Source of the DNA: Betaproteobacteria bacterium
GTDB taxonomy: Bacteria; Pseudomonadota; Gammaproteobacteria; Burkholderiales; SG8-39
Length of the DNA: 18,619 nt
NCBI GenBank assembly: GCA_029858545.1
Contig: JAOUFA010000022.1
Coordinates: 1 to 18,619 of the forward strand
Reading direction: 5' to 3'
Shown here piece by piece: positions 8,109 to 15,289 of this stretch. Within the stretch, counting starts at the first letter, position 1, and the number at the start of each line of letters is the position of its first letter. The position numbers and the translations under genes are program-made. The notes below the pieces were generated by a model that was not told the DNA's origin, searched no databases, and saw nothing but the letters and a program-made list of their open reading frames with translations.

Positions 8109-10172
8109 TCAGTGCAGCACACCCTTCACCGCCGCGGCGACGTGCTCGGCGGTGAAACCGAAATGCTTGAACAGTTCGCCCGCCGGAGCCGACTCGCCGA
8201 AGCGGTCGATGCCGACCACCGCGCCGTCAAGCCCGACGTACTTGCGCCAGCCCTCGGTGACGCCCGCCTCGACCGCGACGCGCGGCAGATTCGGCGGCAG
8301 CACCTCGCCGCGATAGCCCGCGTCCTGGCGGTCGAACACCGTGCTCGAGGGCATCGACACCACGCTCACCGCGATGCCCTCGGCGGCGAGGCTTCTTTGC
8401 GCGGCAAGTGCGAGCGCCACCTCGGAGCCGGTGGCGATGATCGCCGCGCGCGCCGGGCCGGACGCCTGCGAGAGCACATAGCCGCCGCGGCGCACATTGG
8501 CGAGCGCCTGCGCGTCGCGCTTCGCGTGCGGCAGATTCTGGCGCGAGAACAGCAACGCACTCGGTCCGTCGCGGCGCTCGATCGCCATCGTCCAGGCGAG
8601 CGCACTCTCGACCGTGTCGCACGGGCGCCAGACATCGAGCTGCGGAATCAGGCGCAGGCTCGCCGCGTGTTCCACCGGCTGGTGTGTCGGACCGTCCTCG
8701 CCCAGGCCGATCGAATCGTGGGTGAAGACATAGATCACGCGCTGCTTCATCAGCGCCGCCATGCGCAGCGCGCTCCGCGCGTAGTCGGAGAACATGAGGA
8801 AGGTACCGCCGTAGGGAATGAAGCCGCCGTGCAGCGCGACGCCGTTCATGATCGCGCACATGCCGAATTCGCGCACGCCGTAGAACAGGTAGTTGCCGCC
8901 GTCGCCCTCGCCCGGCTTGATGCGCGAGCCGATGATCCTCGACGCCTTCACCATCGTCAGATTGGAGCCGGTGAGATCGGCCGAACCGCCGAGCAGTTCG
9001 GGCAACGCCGGCTTCAACGACTCGAGCACGTTCTGCGAGGCCTTGCGCGTGGCGACGGTTTCCGCCTTGGCGTCGATGTCCCTGACGAGGCCGGTGACGC
9101 GTTCGTCAAAGCCGATCGGCAACTCACCCGCCATGCGGCGCAGGAAGTCGGCGGCAAGCTCCGGATGCGCCTCCTCGTAGGCGGCAAAGAGCTTCGTCCA
9201 CTTCTTCTCGACGCGCTTGCCGGCGGCCTTCGCGTCCCAGGCATCGTACACCGGCTGCGGAATCACGAACGGCGCATGCGGCCAGCCGATCGCCGCGCGC
9301 GTCGCGGCGATTTCGGCATCGCCCAACGGCGCACCGTGCGCGCCGCCGGTGTTCGCCTTGTTCGGCGCACCCTTGCCGATCACGGTCCTGGCGCAGATGA
9401 GCGTCGGGCGCTCCTTCTCGCGCTTCGCCTTCCTGATCGCCCGGTCCATCGCGTCGACGTCGTGGCCGTCGACGTTGGCGATCACCTGCCAGCCGTAGCC
9501 GGCGAAGCGCTTGGGCACGTCGTCGGTATACCAGTTCGCGATGTGACCCTTCTCCGAGTCGATCGAGATGCCGTTGTCGTCGTAGATCGCGATCAGCTTC
9601 GAGAGGCCCAACGTTCCGGCGAGCGCGCAGGACTCGTGCGACACGCCCTCCATCATGCAGCCATCGCCGAGGAACGCGTAGGTGTGGTGATCGACGATAT
9701 CGAAGCCGGGCCGGTTGAAATGCGCGGCGAGCAGCTTCTCGGCGAGCGCCATGCCCACCGCATTGGAAATGCCCTGGCCGAGCGGACCGGTGGTGGTCTC
9801 GACGCCGGGCGTCACGCCCACCTCGGGATGCCCCGGGGTTTTCGAATGCAACTGGCGAAAACGCCTGATCTCGTCGATCGGCAGGTCATAGCCGGTGAGA
9901 TGCAGCAGCGCATAGAGCAACATCGACCCATGCCCGTTGGAGAGCACGAAACGGTCGCGGTTCGCCCAGGCCGGATTGCGCGGGTTATGCACGAGATGGC
10001 GCGACCACAATGCGACGGCGATCTCGGCCATGCCCATCGGCATGCCGGGGTGGCCCGAGTTGGCGGCCTGCACCGCGTCCATCGCCAGCGCGCGGATCGC
10101 GTTGGCCATATCGCGCGCATCGGCGGCGGATTCTTTGGGGGAGGGGGAGGACATGTTTGTCTGGTGGCTCAT
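8109..10172 (-). CDS. tkt: Transketolase
   Basis: Transketolase moves two-carbon units between sugar phosphates using thiamine diphosphate, rebuilding pentoses in the Calvin cycle. From the ATG at 10172 the protein has 687 residues. Visible features are SGHPGMPMG near the N-terminus, the cofactor motif GDGCMMEGVSHE (from about 169) with the following YDDNGISID, the catalytic glutamate E435 in GVREFGM, the pyrimidine domain HDSIGLGEDGPTHQPVEH, and a C-terminal domain starting near ATGSEVALAL. The start is uncertain: an in-frame GTG at 10190 has GGGGGA close before it, and an ATG lies at 10154. ATG at 10172 is a compromise. A possible -10 (GATAAT) lies upstream. In cbb operons the gene is cbbT. 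Confidence 0.96.
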   Translation of the reverse strand: MSHQTNMSSPSPKESAADARDMANAIRALAMDAVQAANSGHPGMPMGMAEIAVALWSRHLVHNPRNPAWANRDRFVLSNGHGSMLLYALLHLTGYDLPIDEIRRFRQLHSKTPGHPEVGVTPGVETTTGPLGQGISNAVGMALAEKLLAAHFNRPGFDIVDHHTYAFLGDGCMMEGVSHESCALAGTLGLSKLIAIYDDNGISIDSEKGHIANWYTDDVPKRFAGYGWQVIANVDGHDVDAMDRAIRKAKREKERPTLICARTVIGKGAPNKANTGGAHGAPLGDAEIAATRAAIGWPHAPFVIPQPVYDAWDAKAAGKRVEKKWTKLFAAYEEAHPELAADFLRRMAGELPIGFDERVTGLVRDIDAKAETVATRKASQNVLESLKPALPELLGGSADLTGSNLTMVKASRIIGSRIKPGEGDGGNYLFYGVREFGMCAIMNGVALHGGFIPYGGTFLMFSDYARSALRMAALMKQRVIYVFTHDSIGLGEDGPTHQPVEHAASLRLIPQLDVWRPCDTVESALAWTMAIERRDGPSALLFSRQNLPHAKRDAQALANVRRGGYVLSQASGPARAAIIATGSEVALALAAQRSLAAEGIAVSVVSMPSSTVFDRQDAGYRGEVLPPNLPRVAVEAGVTEGWRKYVGLDGAVVGIDRFGESAPAGELFKHFGFTAEHVAAAVKGVLH

Positions 10173-10198
10173 GATGGCGGGAATCCGCACCGTCCCCC

Positions 10199-10230
10199 GC
10201 GGCCCGGGCCGCAGAAGAGAGCGAATTATC
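10199..10230 (-). promoter_or_regulatory. Possible internal promoter and palindrome upstream of tkt
   Basis: On the minus strand GATAAT (10230-10225) matches the -10 consensus at five of six positions, about 50 bases before the tkt start. Downstream of it is a perfect 14-bp palindrome, GCGGCCCGGGCCGC (10199-10212), in the would-be leader. No good -35 was found at 16-18 bases. If real, it would let tkt-gap-pgk be expressed without the RuBisCO genes. Confidence 0.25.
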
Positions 10231-10305
10231 TTCGAAAACGGTTAATGACGGGAAGTCGGCGCTGCGAACCCGCGATCAAAATTGACCGAAACCGGGATCT
10301 CGCGT

Positions 10306-11370
10306 TCACGCCGATCTCATCAGCGGTGCCGGCTGCAGGTAACGTCTGGCCATCTTTTCGAGCGGCTCGACACGGATATGCCCGGCCTGGCCCGCGCAGC
10401 CGAAGGACTCGAACCTCTCCCGGCACAGGGACTTGGCGGCGAGCATCGCCTCCTTGAGAAACTTGCGCGGATCGAACTCGGAGGGATCCTTGGCCATCGC
10501 GCGGCGCATCGCCCCGGTCATCGCGAGGCGAATATCGGTGTCGATGTTGATCTTCCTCACGCCGTGGCGTATACCTTCCTGGATCGCCTCGACCGGCACG
10601 CCGTAGGTTTCCTTGATCGCGCCGCCGTTCGCGCGGATCACCGCGAGCCATTCCTGCGGCACGGACGACGATCCGTGCATCACGAGGTGGGTCTGCGGTA
10701 TGCGCGCATGGATCTCGCGGATCCGCTCGATCGCGAGCACATCCCCGGTAGGTTTCTTGGTGAACTTGTAGGCGCCGTGCGAAGTGCCGATCGCCACCGC
10801 GAGCGCGTCGACACCGGTGCGGCGCACGAAATCGGCCGCCTGCGCGGGGTCGGTGAGCAACTGCTCGCGCGAGAGCTTGCCTTCGGCGCCCACACCGTCC
10901 TCTTCGCCCGCCATCCCCGACTCGAGCGAGCCGAGGCAGCCCAGTTCGCCTTCGACCGACACGCCCACCGCGTGCGCCATCTCGACCGCGCGGCGCGTCA
11001 CCTCCACGTTGTAGTCGTACGGGGCCGGGGTCTTCATGTCTTCCCGCAGCGAGCCGTCCATCATCACGCTGGTAAAGCCCGAGCGGATCGCCGACTGGCA
11101 CACCGCCGGGCTCGCCCCGTGGTCCTGATGCATCACCACCGGGATCTGCGGATAGCTCTCGACCGCCGCCTCGACCATGCGCCGCAGGAAGGCTTCGCCC
11201 GCGTATTTGCGCGCCCCCGCGGAGGCCTGCAGGATCACCGGGCTCGAGGTTTCCTCGGCGGCCTGCATGATCGCCTGGATCTGCTCCAGGTTGTTGACGT
11301 TGAACGCGGGAACGCCGTAGCCCCGCTCGGCGGCGTGGTCGAGCAGTTGCCTCAGTGAAACAAGTGCCAT
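10306..11370 (-). CDS. cbbA: Class II fructose-bisphosphate aldolase, Calvin cycle subtype
   Basis: This zinc enzyme condenses dihydroxyacetone phosphate with glyceraldehyde-3-phosphate to fructose-1,6-bisphosphate, and with erythrose-4-phosphate to sedoheptulose-1,7-bisphosphate. The 354 residues include VVMHQDHG (D83, H84), EGELGCLG (E142), a histidine ligand H198 in GTSHGAYKF, and H232 in VMHGSSS, followed by GGAIKETYGVPVEAIQEGI and INIDTDIRLA. The C-terminal FGCAGQAGHIRVEPLEKMA is typical of the Calvin-cycle class II subtype. The ATG at 11370 is preceded by GGAGA at good spacing and gives the family N-terminus MALVSLRQLLDHA. Upstream is the 277-base gap with the composite inverted repeat that separates it from cbbP; tkt follows after 133 bases. 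Confidence 0.95.
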   Translation of the reverse strand: MALVSLRQLLDHAAERGYGVPAFNVNNLEQIQAIMQAAEETSSPVILQASAGARKYAGEAFLRRMVEAAVESYPQIPVVMHQDHGASPAVCQSAIRSGFTSVMMDGSLREDMKTPAPYDYNVEVTRRAVEMAHAVGVSVEGELGCLGSLESGMAGEEDGVGAEGKLSREQLLTDPAQAADFVRRTGVDALAVAIGTSHGAYKFTKKPTGDVLAIERIREIHARIPQTHLVMHGSSSVPQEWLAVIRANGGAIKETYGVPVEAIQEGIRHGVRKINIDTDIRLAMTGAMRRAMAKDPSEFDPRKFLKEAMLAAKSLCRERFESFGCAGQAGHIRVEPLEKMARRYLQPAPLMRSA

Positions 11371-11408
11371 GTGATTCTCCGGGATAACGTAGTTTTGAAT
11401 TTCATCGA

Positions 11409-11459
11409 TCTCCGGTTCTTGCACGGTTGCGCTTTATGCAACCGTGCAAGAACCGGAGA
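11409..11459. repeat. Perfect 22-bp hairpin, copy 1
   Basis: The left arm (11409-11430) is TCTCC, then a 10-base block GGTTCTTGCA, then CGGTTGC. The loop is GCTTTAT (11431-11437). The right arm (11438-11459) is the exact complement. No T-tract follows on either strand, so it is not an obvious intrinsic terminator, although in RNA it would be very stable and could affect mRNA decay or read-through between cbbP and cbbA. Confidence 0.95.
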
Positions 11460-11522
11460 CACTGAGGGCATCCATCCGTTTGGCAGCCATGACCGGGATC
11501 GCGAATTCGGATTCCCTCAGGG

Positions 11523-11573
11523 TCTCCCGAATTCGTTCGGTTGCATGAAGCGCAACCGAACGAATTCGGGAGA
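11523..11573. repeat. Perfect 22-bp hairpin, copy 2
   Basis: The left arm (11523-11544) is TCTCC, then a 10-base block CGAATTCGTT, then CGGTTGC. The loop is ATGAAGC (11545-11551) and the right arm (11552-11573) is the exact complement. The five outer and seven inner base pairs equal those of copy 1, and the loop is the reverse complement of the copy 1 loop with one change, but the middle block differs. CGAATTCG also occurs a third time in the spacer at 11502-11509. Confidence 0.95.
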
Positions 11574-11647
11574 TCGATGAAATTCCAAACCGCGCAAGAT
11601 CCCTAGGGTCAACGCGATGCGAGCGCCTCCCTCCTGTTCCCATCCCG

Positions 11648-12529
11648 CTAGCGCCCGGCCGCCTGCTTGCGCCGCTCCATCAGGCGCCAGATCATCGGCG
11701 TGAAGATAAGCTGCATCGCGAGGGCCATCTTGCCGCCCGGGCAGACGATGGTGTTCGGACGCGACATGAACGAATCGTGCAGCATCGACAGCAGGTACGG
11801 AAAATCGATGCCGCGCGGATTGGCGAAGCGGATCACCATCATCGATTCGTCGGCGGTGGGAATGTCGCGCGCGACAAAGGGATTCGAAGTATCGACCACC
11901 GGTACGCGCTGGAAGTTGATGTGGGTGCGCGCGAATTGCGGGGTGATGTAGTTGATGTAATCGGGCATGCGTCGGAGAATGGTATCGGTCACCGCCTCGG
12001 TCGAATAGCCGCGCGCGGCCTTGTCGCGGTGCAGCTTCTGGATCCACTCCAGGTTCATCACCGGCACCACACCGATCAGCAGATCGACATGCCTGCCGAC
12101 GTCGACGCCGTTGGCTGCCGCGGCGCCGTGCAACCCTTCATAAAACAGCAGGTCGGTATCCGCCGGCAGATCCTCCCAGGGAGTGAAAGTTCCCGGCTTC
12201 TGTCCATAGGGCGCCGCCTCTTCGTCGTTGTGCAAATACTTGCGCGTGCGGCCGTTTCCGGATTCCCCGTAGCCGCGGAACAGTTTCTCCAGCTCGGCGA
12301 ACAGATTCGCGTCGGGACCGAAATGGCTGAAACTCTGATTGCCGCGCGCGAGTTCTTCGGCCATCTTCTTTTTCATTTCCTGCCGGTCATAGCGGTGAAA
12401 CGCGTCGCCCTCGACGAACGCGGCCATCACGCCTTCGCGACGGAAGATCTGCTCGAAGGTCTTCGACACCGAAGTCGTGCCCGCTCCGGAGGAGCCCGTG
12501 ATGGCAATGACGGGATGATTCGCGGACAT
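11648..12529 (-). CDS. cbbP: Phosphoribulokinase
   Basis: Phosphoribulokinase phosphorylates ribulose-5-phosphate to ribulose-1,5-bisphosphate, the CO2 acceptor, and is diagnostic of the Calvin cycle. The 293-residue protein is the proteobacterial type, which is usually activated by NADH. The P-loop GSSGAGTTS is at 12-20. The catalytic acids fall at the same positions as in the well-studied Rhodobacter enzyme: D42 in EGDAFHRYDR, E131 in FYEGLHG and D169 in KLHRDKAARGYS. The ATG at 12529 lies 4 bases after the cbbF-like stop, and its ribosome binding site (GAGG) sits in the end of that gene, so translation is probably coupled. Downstream is the inverted-repeat gap before cbbA. Confidence 0.97.
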   Translation of the reverse strand: MSANHPVIAITGSSGAGTTSVSKTFEQIFRREGVMAAFVEGDAFHRYDRQEMKKKMAEELARGNQSFSHFGPDANLFAELEKLFRGYGESGNGRTRKYLHNDEEAAPYGQKPGTFTPWEDLPADTDLLFYEGLHGAAAANGVDVGRHVDLLIGVVPVMNLEWIQKLHRDKAARGYSTEAVTDTILRRMPDYINYITPQFARTHINFQRVPVVDTSNPFVARDIPTADESMMVIRFANPRGIDFPYLLSMLHDSFMSRPNTIVCPGGKMALAMQLIFTPMIWRLMERRKQAAGR

Positions 12530-12533
12530 GGTT

Positions 12534-13574
12534 CTATACCTCGGTGGAAGTTCGGAACAGGCCGCGCGAGCCGAACAGCGGGTGATCGAATTCGCGCACG
12601 TTGTGATCGCGGTGGTAGCGCTCGATCCTTTCCACCTCGGCGCGCGAGCCGAAGACCAGAGCGGTTCTCTGGCGCAGTGCCGCGGGCTCGATATCGAGCA
12701 GCGGAACTTCGCCCGTGCTCGCGCGCCCTCCCGCGCGCTCGATCACCCAGCCGATGGGGTTCGCCTCGAAGACCAACTCGTGGCGTCCCTCGCGCGCTTC
12801 GTCGCGGCTGTCGCACGGATAAAGGAACACCCCGCCGCGGAGCAGAATCCGGTGCGCGTCGGCGACCAGCGACGCCGCCCAGCGCATATTGAAGTCGCAG
12901 CCGCGTGGGCCGCTCTTGCCCGCGAGGCACTCGTCCACGTAGCGCTTCACCGCGGGCTCCCAGAAGCGTGCATTGGAGGTGTTGATCGCGAACTCGCTCG
13001 TCTCCCCGGCAACCCGCATGCCGGGGTGGGTGAGGATGAATTCGCCCATCTCGCGATCGAGCGTAAAGCCGTTGACGCCCCCCTCCAGGGCGTAGACGAG
13101 CATCGTGGTCGGACCGTAGATCGCGTAGCCGGCGCAGACCTGTTTCGCGCCCGGCTGCAGAAAGTCCCGCTCGGACGGTTCGTGCGCGCCTTCGGGCAGA
13201 CGCAGCACCGAGAACAGGCTCCCCGCCACCGCGTTCACTTCCAGGCCGGGCGCCCCGACGAGCGGATCGAAAATCAACAGGTAGCGCCCCCTCGGATATT
13301 CGCGCGGGATCGGCGAGATCGCCATCGTGGCCTTGGAGGCGAGTGCCGCAAGGTGGCCGCCCCACTCGTTGGTGCGCAGGAAACTGTCGTGCGCGACCTG
13401 GCGCAACTGCCCGGGCGGAATGCCGGCGAGCGCGCCCTTTCCCACCAGATGCGCGATGCGCTTGCAGCCGAGGCGGATATCGTTGAGAAGCGCGGAAAAT
13501 CCACCGGTCGCTCCGGGGCTCTTCCGTTGTTCCTCGATGATGTACTCGGTGATCGTCTTTTCGCGCTTGGTCAT
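12534..13574 (-). CDS. cbbF: Class I FBPase-like protein with a degenerate metal site
   Basis: The gene sits where cbbF belongs and the 346-residue product aligns along its length with class I fructose-1,6-bisphosphatase: FLRTNEWGGHLA, YPRGRYLLIFDP, AGYAIYGPTTMLV, NGFTLDREMGEF, INTSNARFWEP, FNMRWAASLVADAHRILLRGGVFLYP, FEANPIGW. The sugar-phosphate pocket (SNARFWEP, RYVDE, FLYP) is kept. The catalytic metal site is not. The signature DPLDGSSNID reads DPLVGAPGLE (103-112), losing the second Asp. The usual SEE acids read SKA (80-82). The segment with GEVQKKLDV is shortened to PPGQLRQVAHDSF (53-65). D103 and E270 remain. The frame is open and codon use resembles its neighbours, so it is not a recent pseudogene. 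The ATG at 13574 was chosen because CGGGAG precedes it and the family N-terminus begins there. It may be a pseudoenzyme, a sugar-phosphate sensor, or an enzyme with altered chemistry. Confidence 0.85.
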   Translation of the reverse strand: MTKREKTITEYIIEEQRKSPGATGGFSALLNDIRLGCKRIAHLVGKGALAGIPPGQLRQVAHDSFLRTNEWGGHLAALASKATMAISPIPREYPRGRYLLIFDPLVGAPGLEVNAVAGSLFSVLRLPEGAHEPSERDFLQPGAKQVCAGYAIYGPTTMLVYALEGGVNGFTLDREMGEFILTHPGMRVAGETSEFAINTSNARFWEPAVKRYVDECLAGKSGPRGCDFNMRWAASLVADAHRILLRGGVFLYPCDSRDEAREGRHELVFEANPIGWVIERAGGRASTGEVPLLDIEPAALRQRTALVFGSRAEVERIERYHRDHNVREFDHPLFGSRGLFRTSTEV

Positions 13575-13596
13575 TCGCGCTCCCGTTACGCGCGGG

Positions 13597-14370
13597 TCAC
13601 GCCGCGTGCGCGGTGCGCGCCGCGTGCAGGGCGCGCAACTGCCCGACCCCGACCTCGGTGGCGCCAAGGGATTTCGCGGTCACCGCGTCGAGCGGCGCGC
13701 CGGGGTCGCCGAGACTGTAGAGCACCTGATCGGCGGCGGAAAAATCCTGCGTCGCGGTCCAGCGCGAAGGCGTCGCCACCACCGTCATCCCCGCCGCTTT
13801 CGCTGCACGCACGCCGTTCTCCGAATCCTCGATCACCAGGCAATCGGCCGGAGCAACGCGCAACTGCGCGGCGATCCTGAGATAGAGGTCGGGCGCGGGT
13901 TTCTTGTGGCTGACCTCGTCGGCGCTCGCGATCGCGTCGAAGTCGCCGAGCAATTTTCCGCCGAACGAGGAAGACACGAGCGCCTCGATGTTCGAGGTCG
14001 AACTGGTCGATGCGAGCGCGAGCTTGAGGCCCGCCTCGCGTGCTTCGCGGATCAGGCGCATCACCCCTGGGCGCGCCGCGGCCCTTCCTCCCGAAATCAA
14101 CTCGTGGTAGATGCGCGTCTTGACGCGATGGATGCCGGGGACCAGCCCGAGCAGGCGTCGCTTCTCCGCCGCAGCGACCCCGAGACCGGCGACATAATGT
14201 TCGATGCGCGCCGGACCGCCCGATATCTTGAGCAGTTCCATGTACTCGCTCGCGCCCCAGTTCCACCATAACTCCATTTCGAGGAATGCCGCATTGAACG
14301 CCTGGCGGTGTACCTCCTCCGTATCGGCGATCGTTCCGTCGACGTCGAATATCAATGCCTGCATGGTCAT
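13597..14370 (-). CDS. cbbY: CbbY, xylulose-1,5-bisphosphate phosphatase (HAD family)
   Basis: CbbY-type phosphatases hydrolyse xylulose-1,5-bisphosphate, an inhibitor made by RuBisCO misfire and released when CbbX remodels the enzyme. The 257-residue product has all four HAD motifs: the nucleophile motif FDVDGT (D9, D11), the ALASTSS motif near 119-124, K157 in HKKPAPD, and the acids E181 and D182 in VIEDSENG. A helical cap lies between about 18 and 95. The ATG at 14370 overlaps the cbbX stop as ATGA. A second ATG at 14364 is better spaced from GGGAGA and could be the real start. cbbF follows after 22 bases. Phosphoglycolate phosphatase (cbbZ) is a related alternative, but the position beside cbbX favours CbbY. 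Confidence 0.92.
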   Translation of the reverse strand: MTMQALIFDVDGTIADTEEVHRQAFNAAFLEMELWWNWGASEYMELLKISGGPARIEHYVAGLGVAAAEKRRLLGLVPGIHRVKTRIYHELISGGRAAARPGVMRLIREAREAGLKLALASTSSTSNIEALVSSSFGGKLLGDFDAIASADEVSHKKPAPDLYLRIAAQLRVAPADCLVIEDSENGVRAAKAAGMTVVATPSRWTATQDFSAADQVLYSLGDPGAPLDAVTAKSLGATEVGVGQLRALHAARTAHAA

Positions 14371-15272
14371 TCTCCCTGGTCCTGCGTCTGGCTGGCGGCG
14401 AACACGCGGCTGGCGCGGATGTCCTCGGCCTCGATGGTCATCAGATTCTCACGGTTGAGCGCCTCGCCGCGGCGCTCGAACAGGCGCCCGGCCTGGCGCA
14501 GCCGCGCGCGGTCGAGCGCGTTGCGGATCGAGCGCGCGTTGGCAAAATGCGGCTGGCCGCGACGCAAGGCGATGTACTCGGCGAGCGCAACGCTCGCGGC
14601 ATCGCTCAGCCGGTATTGCAGCTTCTCCAGCATCAGCCGCGCAATCGCGACGAGTTCCTGCTCGCTGTAGTCGGGAAACTCGATGTGGTGAGCGACGCGC
14701 GAGGCCATGCCCGGATTGGAGGAAAAGAAACGCTCCATGCGATCCTTGTATCCGGCGAGGATCACCACCAGGTCGTCGCGCTGGTTTTCCATCACCTGCA
14801 GGAGAATTTCGATCGCCTCCTGACCGTAGTCGCGCTCGTTCTCCGGACGATAGAGATAGTATGCCTCGTCGATGAACAGCACCCCGCCCATCGCGCGTTT
14901 CAGCACCTCCCTGGTCTTGGGCGCGGTATGGCCGATATACTGGCCGACCAGATCGTCGCGCGTCACGGCAACGAGGTGGCCTTTCCGGCAATAACCCAGA
15001 CCGTGCAGGATCGCGGCCATCTTCATCGCCACGGTGGTCTTGCCGGTGCCGGGATTGCCGGTAAAAGACATATGCAGCGACGGCGCGCCGGCCTCGAGCC
15101 CCACCGTGCGGCGCAGCTTGTCGACCAGCAGCAGCGAGGCGATTTCGCGCACGCGCGTTTTCACCGGCACGAGGCCGACCAATTCCCGGTCGAGCGCTTC
15201 CAGCGACTCGCGCACGTGCGAGTCCCGGTATAGCGCGTCCAGGTCGAGGGGCAGGCTCTCGGGTGCCGACAC
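14367..15272 (-). CDS. cbbX: CbbX, red-type RuBisCO activase (AAA+)
   Basis: CbbX is a hexameric AAA+ ATPase that threads the C-terminus of the red-type RuBisCO large subunit and frees inhibitory sugar phosphates. The 301-residue product has Walker A GNPGTGKT (72-79), the pore-loop segment QYIGHTAPKT (111-120), Walker B VLFIDEAYYLY with D135 and E136, a likely arginine finger in SNPGMASR (R192), and a C-terminal helical lid with HFANARSIRNALD. The start is GTG at 15272, supported by AAGGAG eight bases upstream and by the family N-terminus; no in-frame ATG fits. It follows cbbS by 17 bases and overlaps cbbY by four. Its presence confirms that this RuBisCO is red-type. Confidence 0.96.
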   Translation of the reverse strand: MSAPESLPLDLDALYRDSHVRESLEALDRELVGLVPVKTRVREIASLLLVDKLRRTVGLEAGAPSLHMSFTGNPGTGKTTVAMKMAAILHGLGYCRKGHLVAVTRDDLVGQYIGHTAPKTREVLKRAMGGVLFIDEAYYLYRPENERDYGQEAIEILLQVMENQRDDLVVILAGYKDRMERFFSSNPGMASRVAHHIEFPDYSEQELVAIARLMLEKLQYRLSDAASVALAEYIALRRGQPHFANARSIRNALDRARLRQAGRLFERRGEALNRENLMTIEAEDIRASRVFAASQTQDQGE

Positions 15273-15289
15273 GGCGACCGCTCCTTACG

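Larger units (their letters stand above)
11391..11591. repeat. Composite inverted repeat of about 200 bp in the cbbP-cbbA gap
   Basis: The region is symmetric about base 11491 with no indels between arms. Outer ends match (GAATTTCATCGATCTCC at 11397-11413 against GGAGATCGATGAAATTC at 11569-11585; 21 of 23 from 11391). Inner ends match at 17 of 19 (11455-11473 against 11509-11527). Between them each arm carries its own perfect hairpin. Weaker similarity continues outside to GGGAT (11381-11385) and ATCCC (11599-11603). The centre, about 11474-11508, is not symmetric. No target duplication or transposase is seen. It could be a palindromic mobile element of REP or MITE type, or an RNA structure within the operon transcript. 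Confidence 0.9.

Noticed and set aside
8112..10457. 781-codon plus-strand open frame opposite tkt
   Set aside because: An antisense shadow of transketolase with Arg/His/Ala/Gly-rich composition. The apparent GGGGGAGGAC before an ATG at 10153 is the complement of Ser/Pro codons in tkt.
11409..11573. The two hairpins as simple intrinsic terminators
   Set aside because: Neither is followed by a T-run on either strand, and the matching outer arms are not explained by a terminator.
11391..11591. CRISPR array or integron attC site
   Set aside because: Only two inverted, not direct, repeats with no spacer series; the ends do not show the RYYYAAC/GTTRRRY pattern in the right places and no integrase is present.
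11434..11643. Minus-strand 69-codon open frame through the inverted repeat
   Set aside because: Its codons come largely from the palindromic hairpin arms, it has no ribosome binding site and no family resemblance.
11777..12892. Plus-strand open frame across cbbP and cbbF
   Set aside because: It spans two recognised genes on the other strand and has no recognisable domain.
13239..13337. Sequencing error or frameshift as the cause of the altered FBPase motif
   Set aside because: The frame is open and family-like on both sides, and several separate substitutions plus a shortened segment would be required, not one indel.
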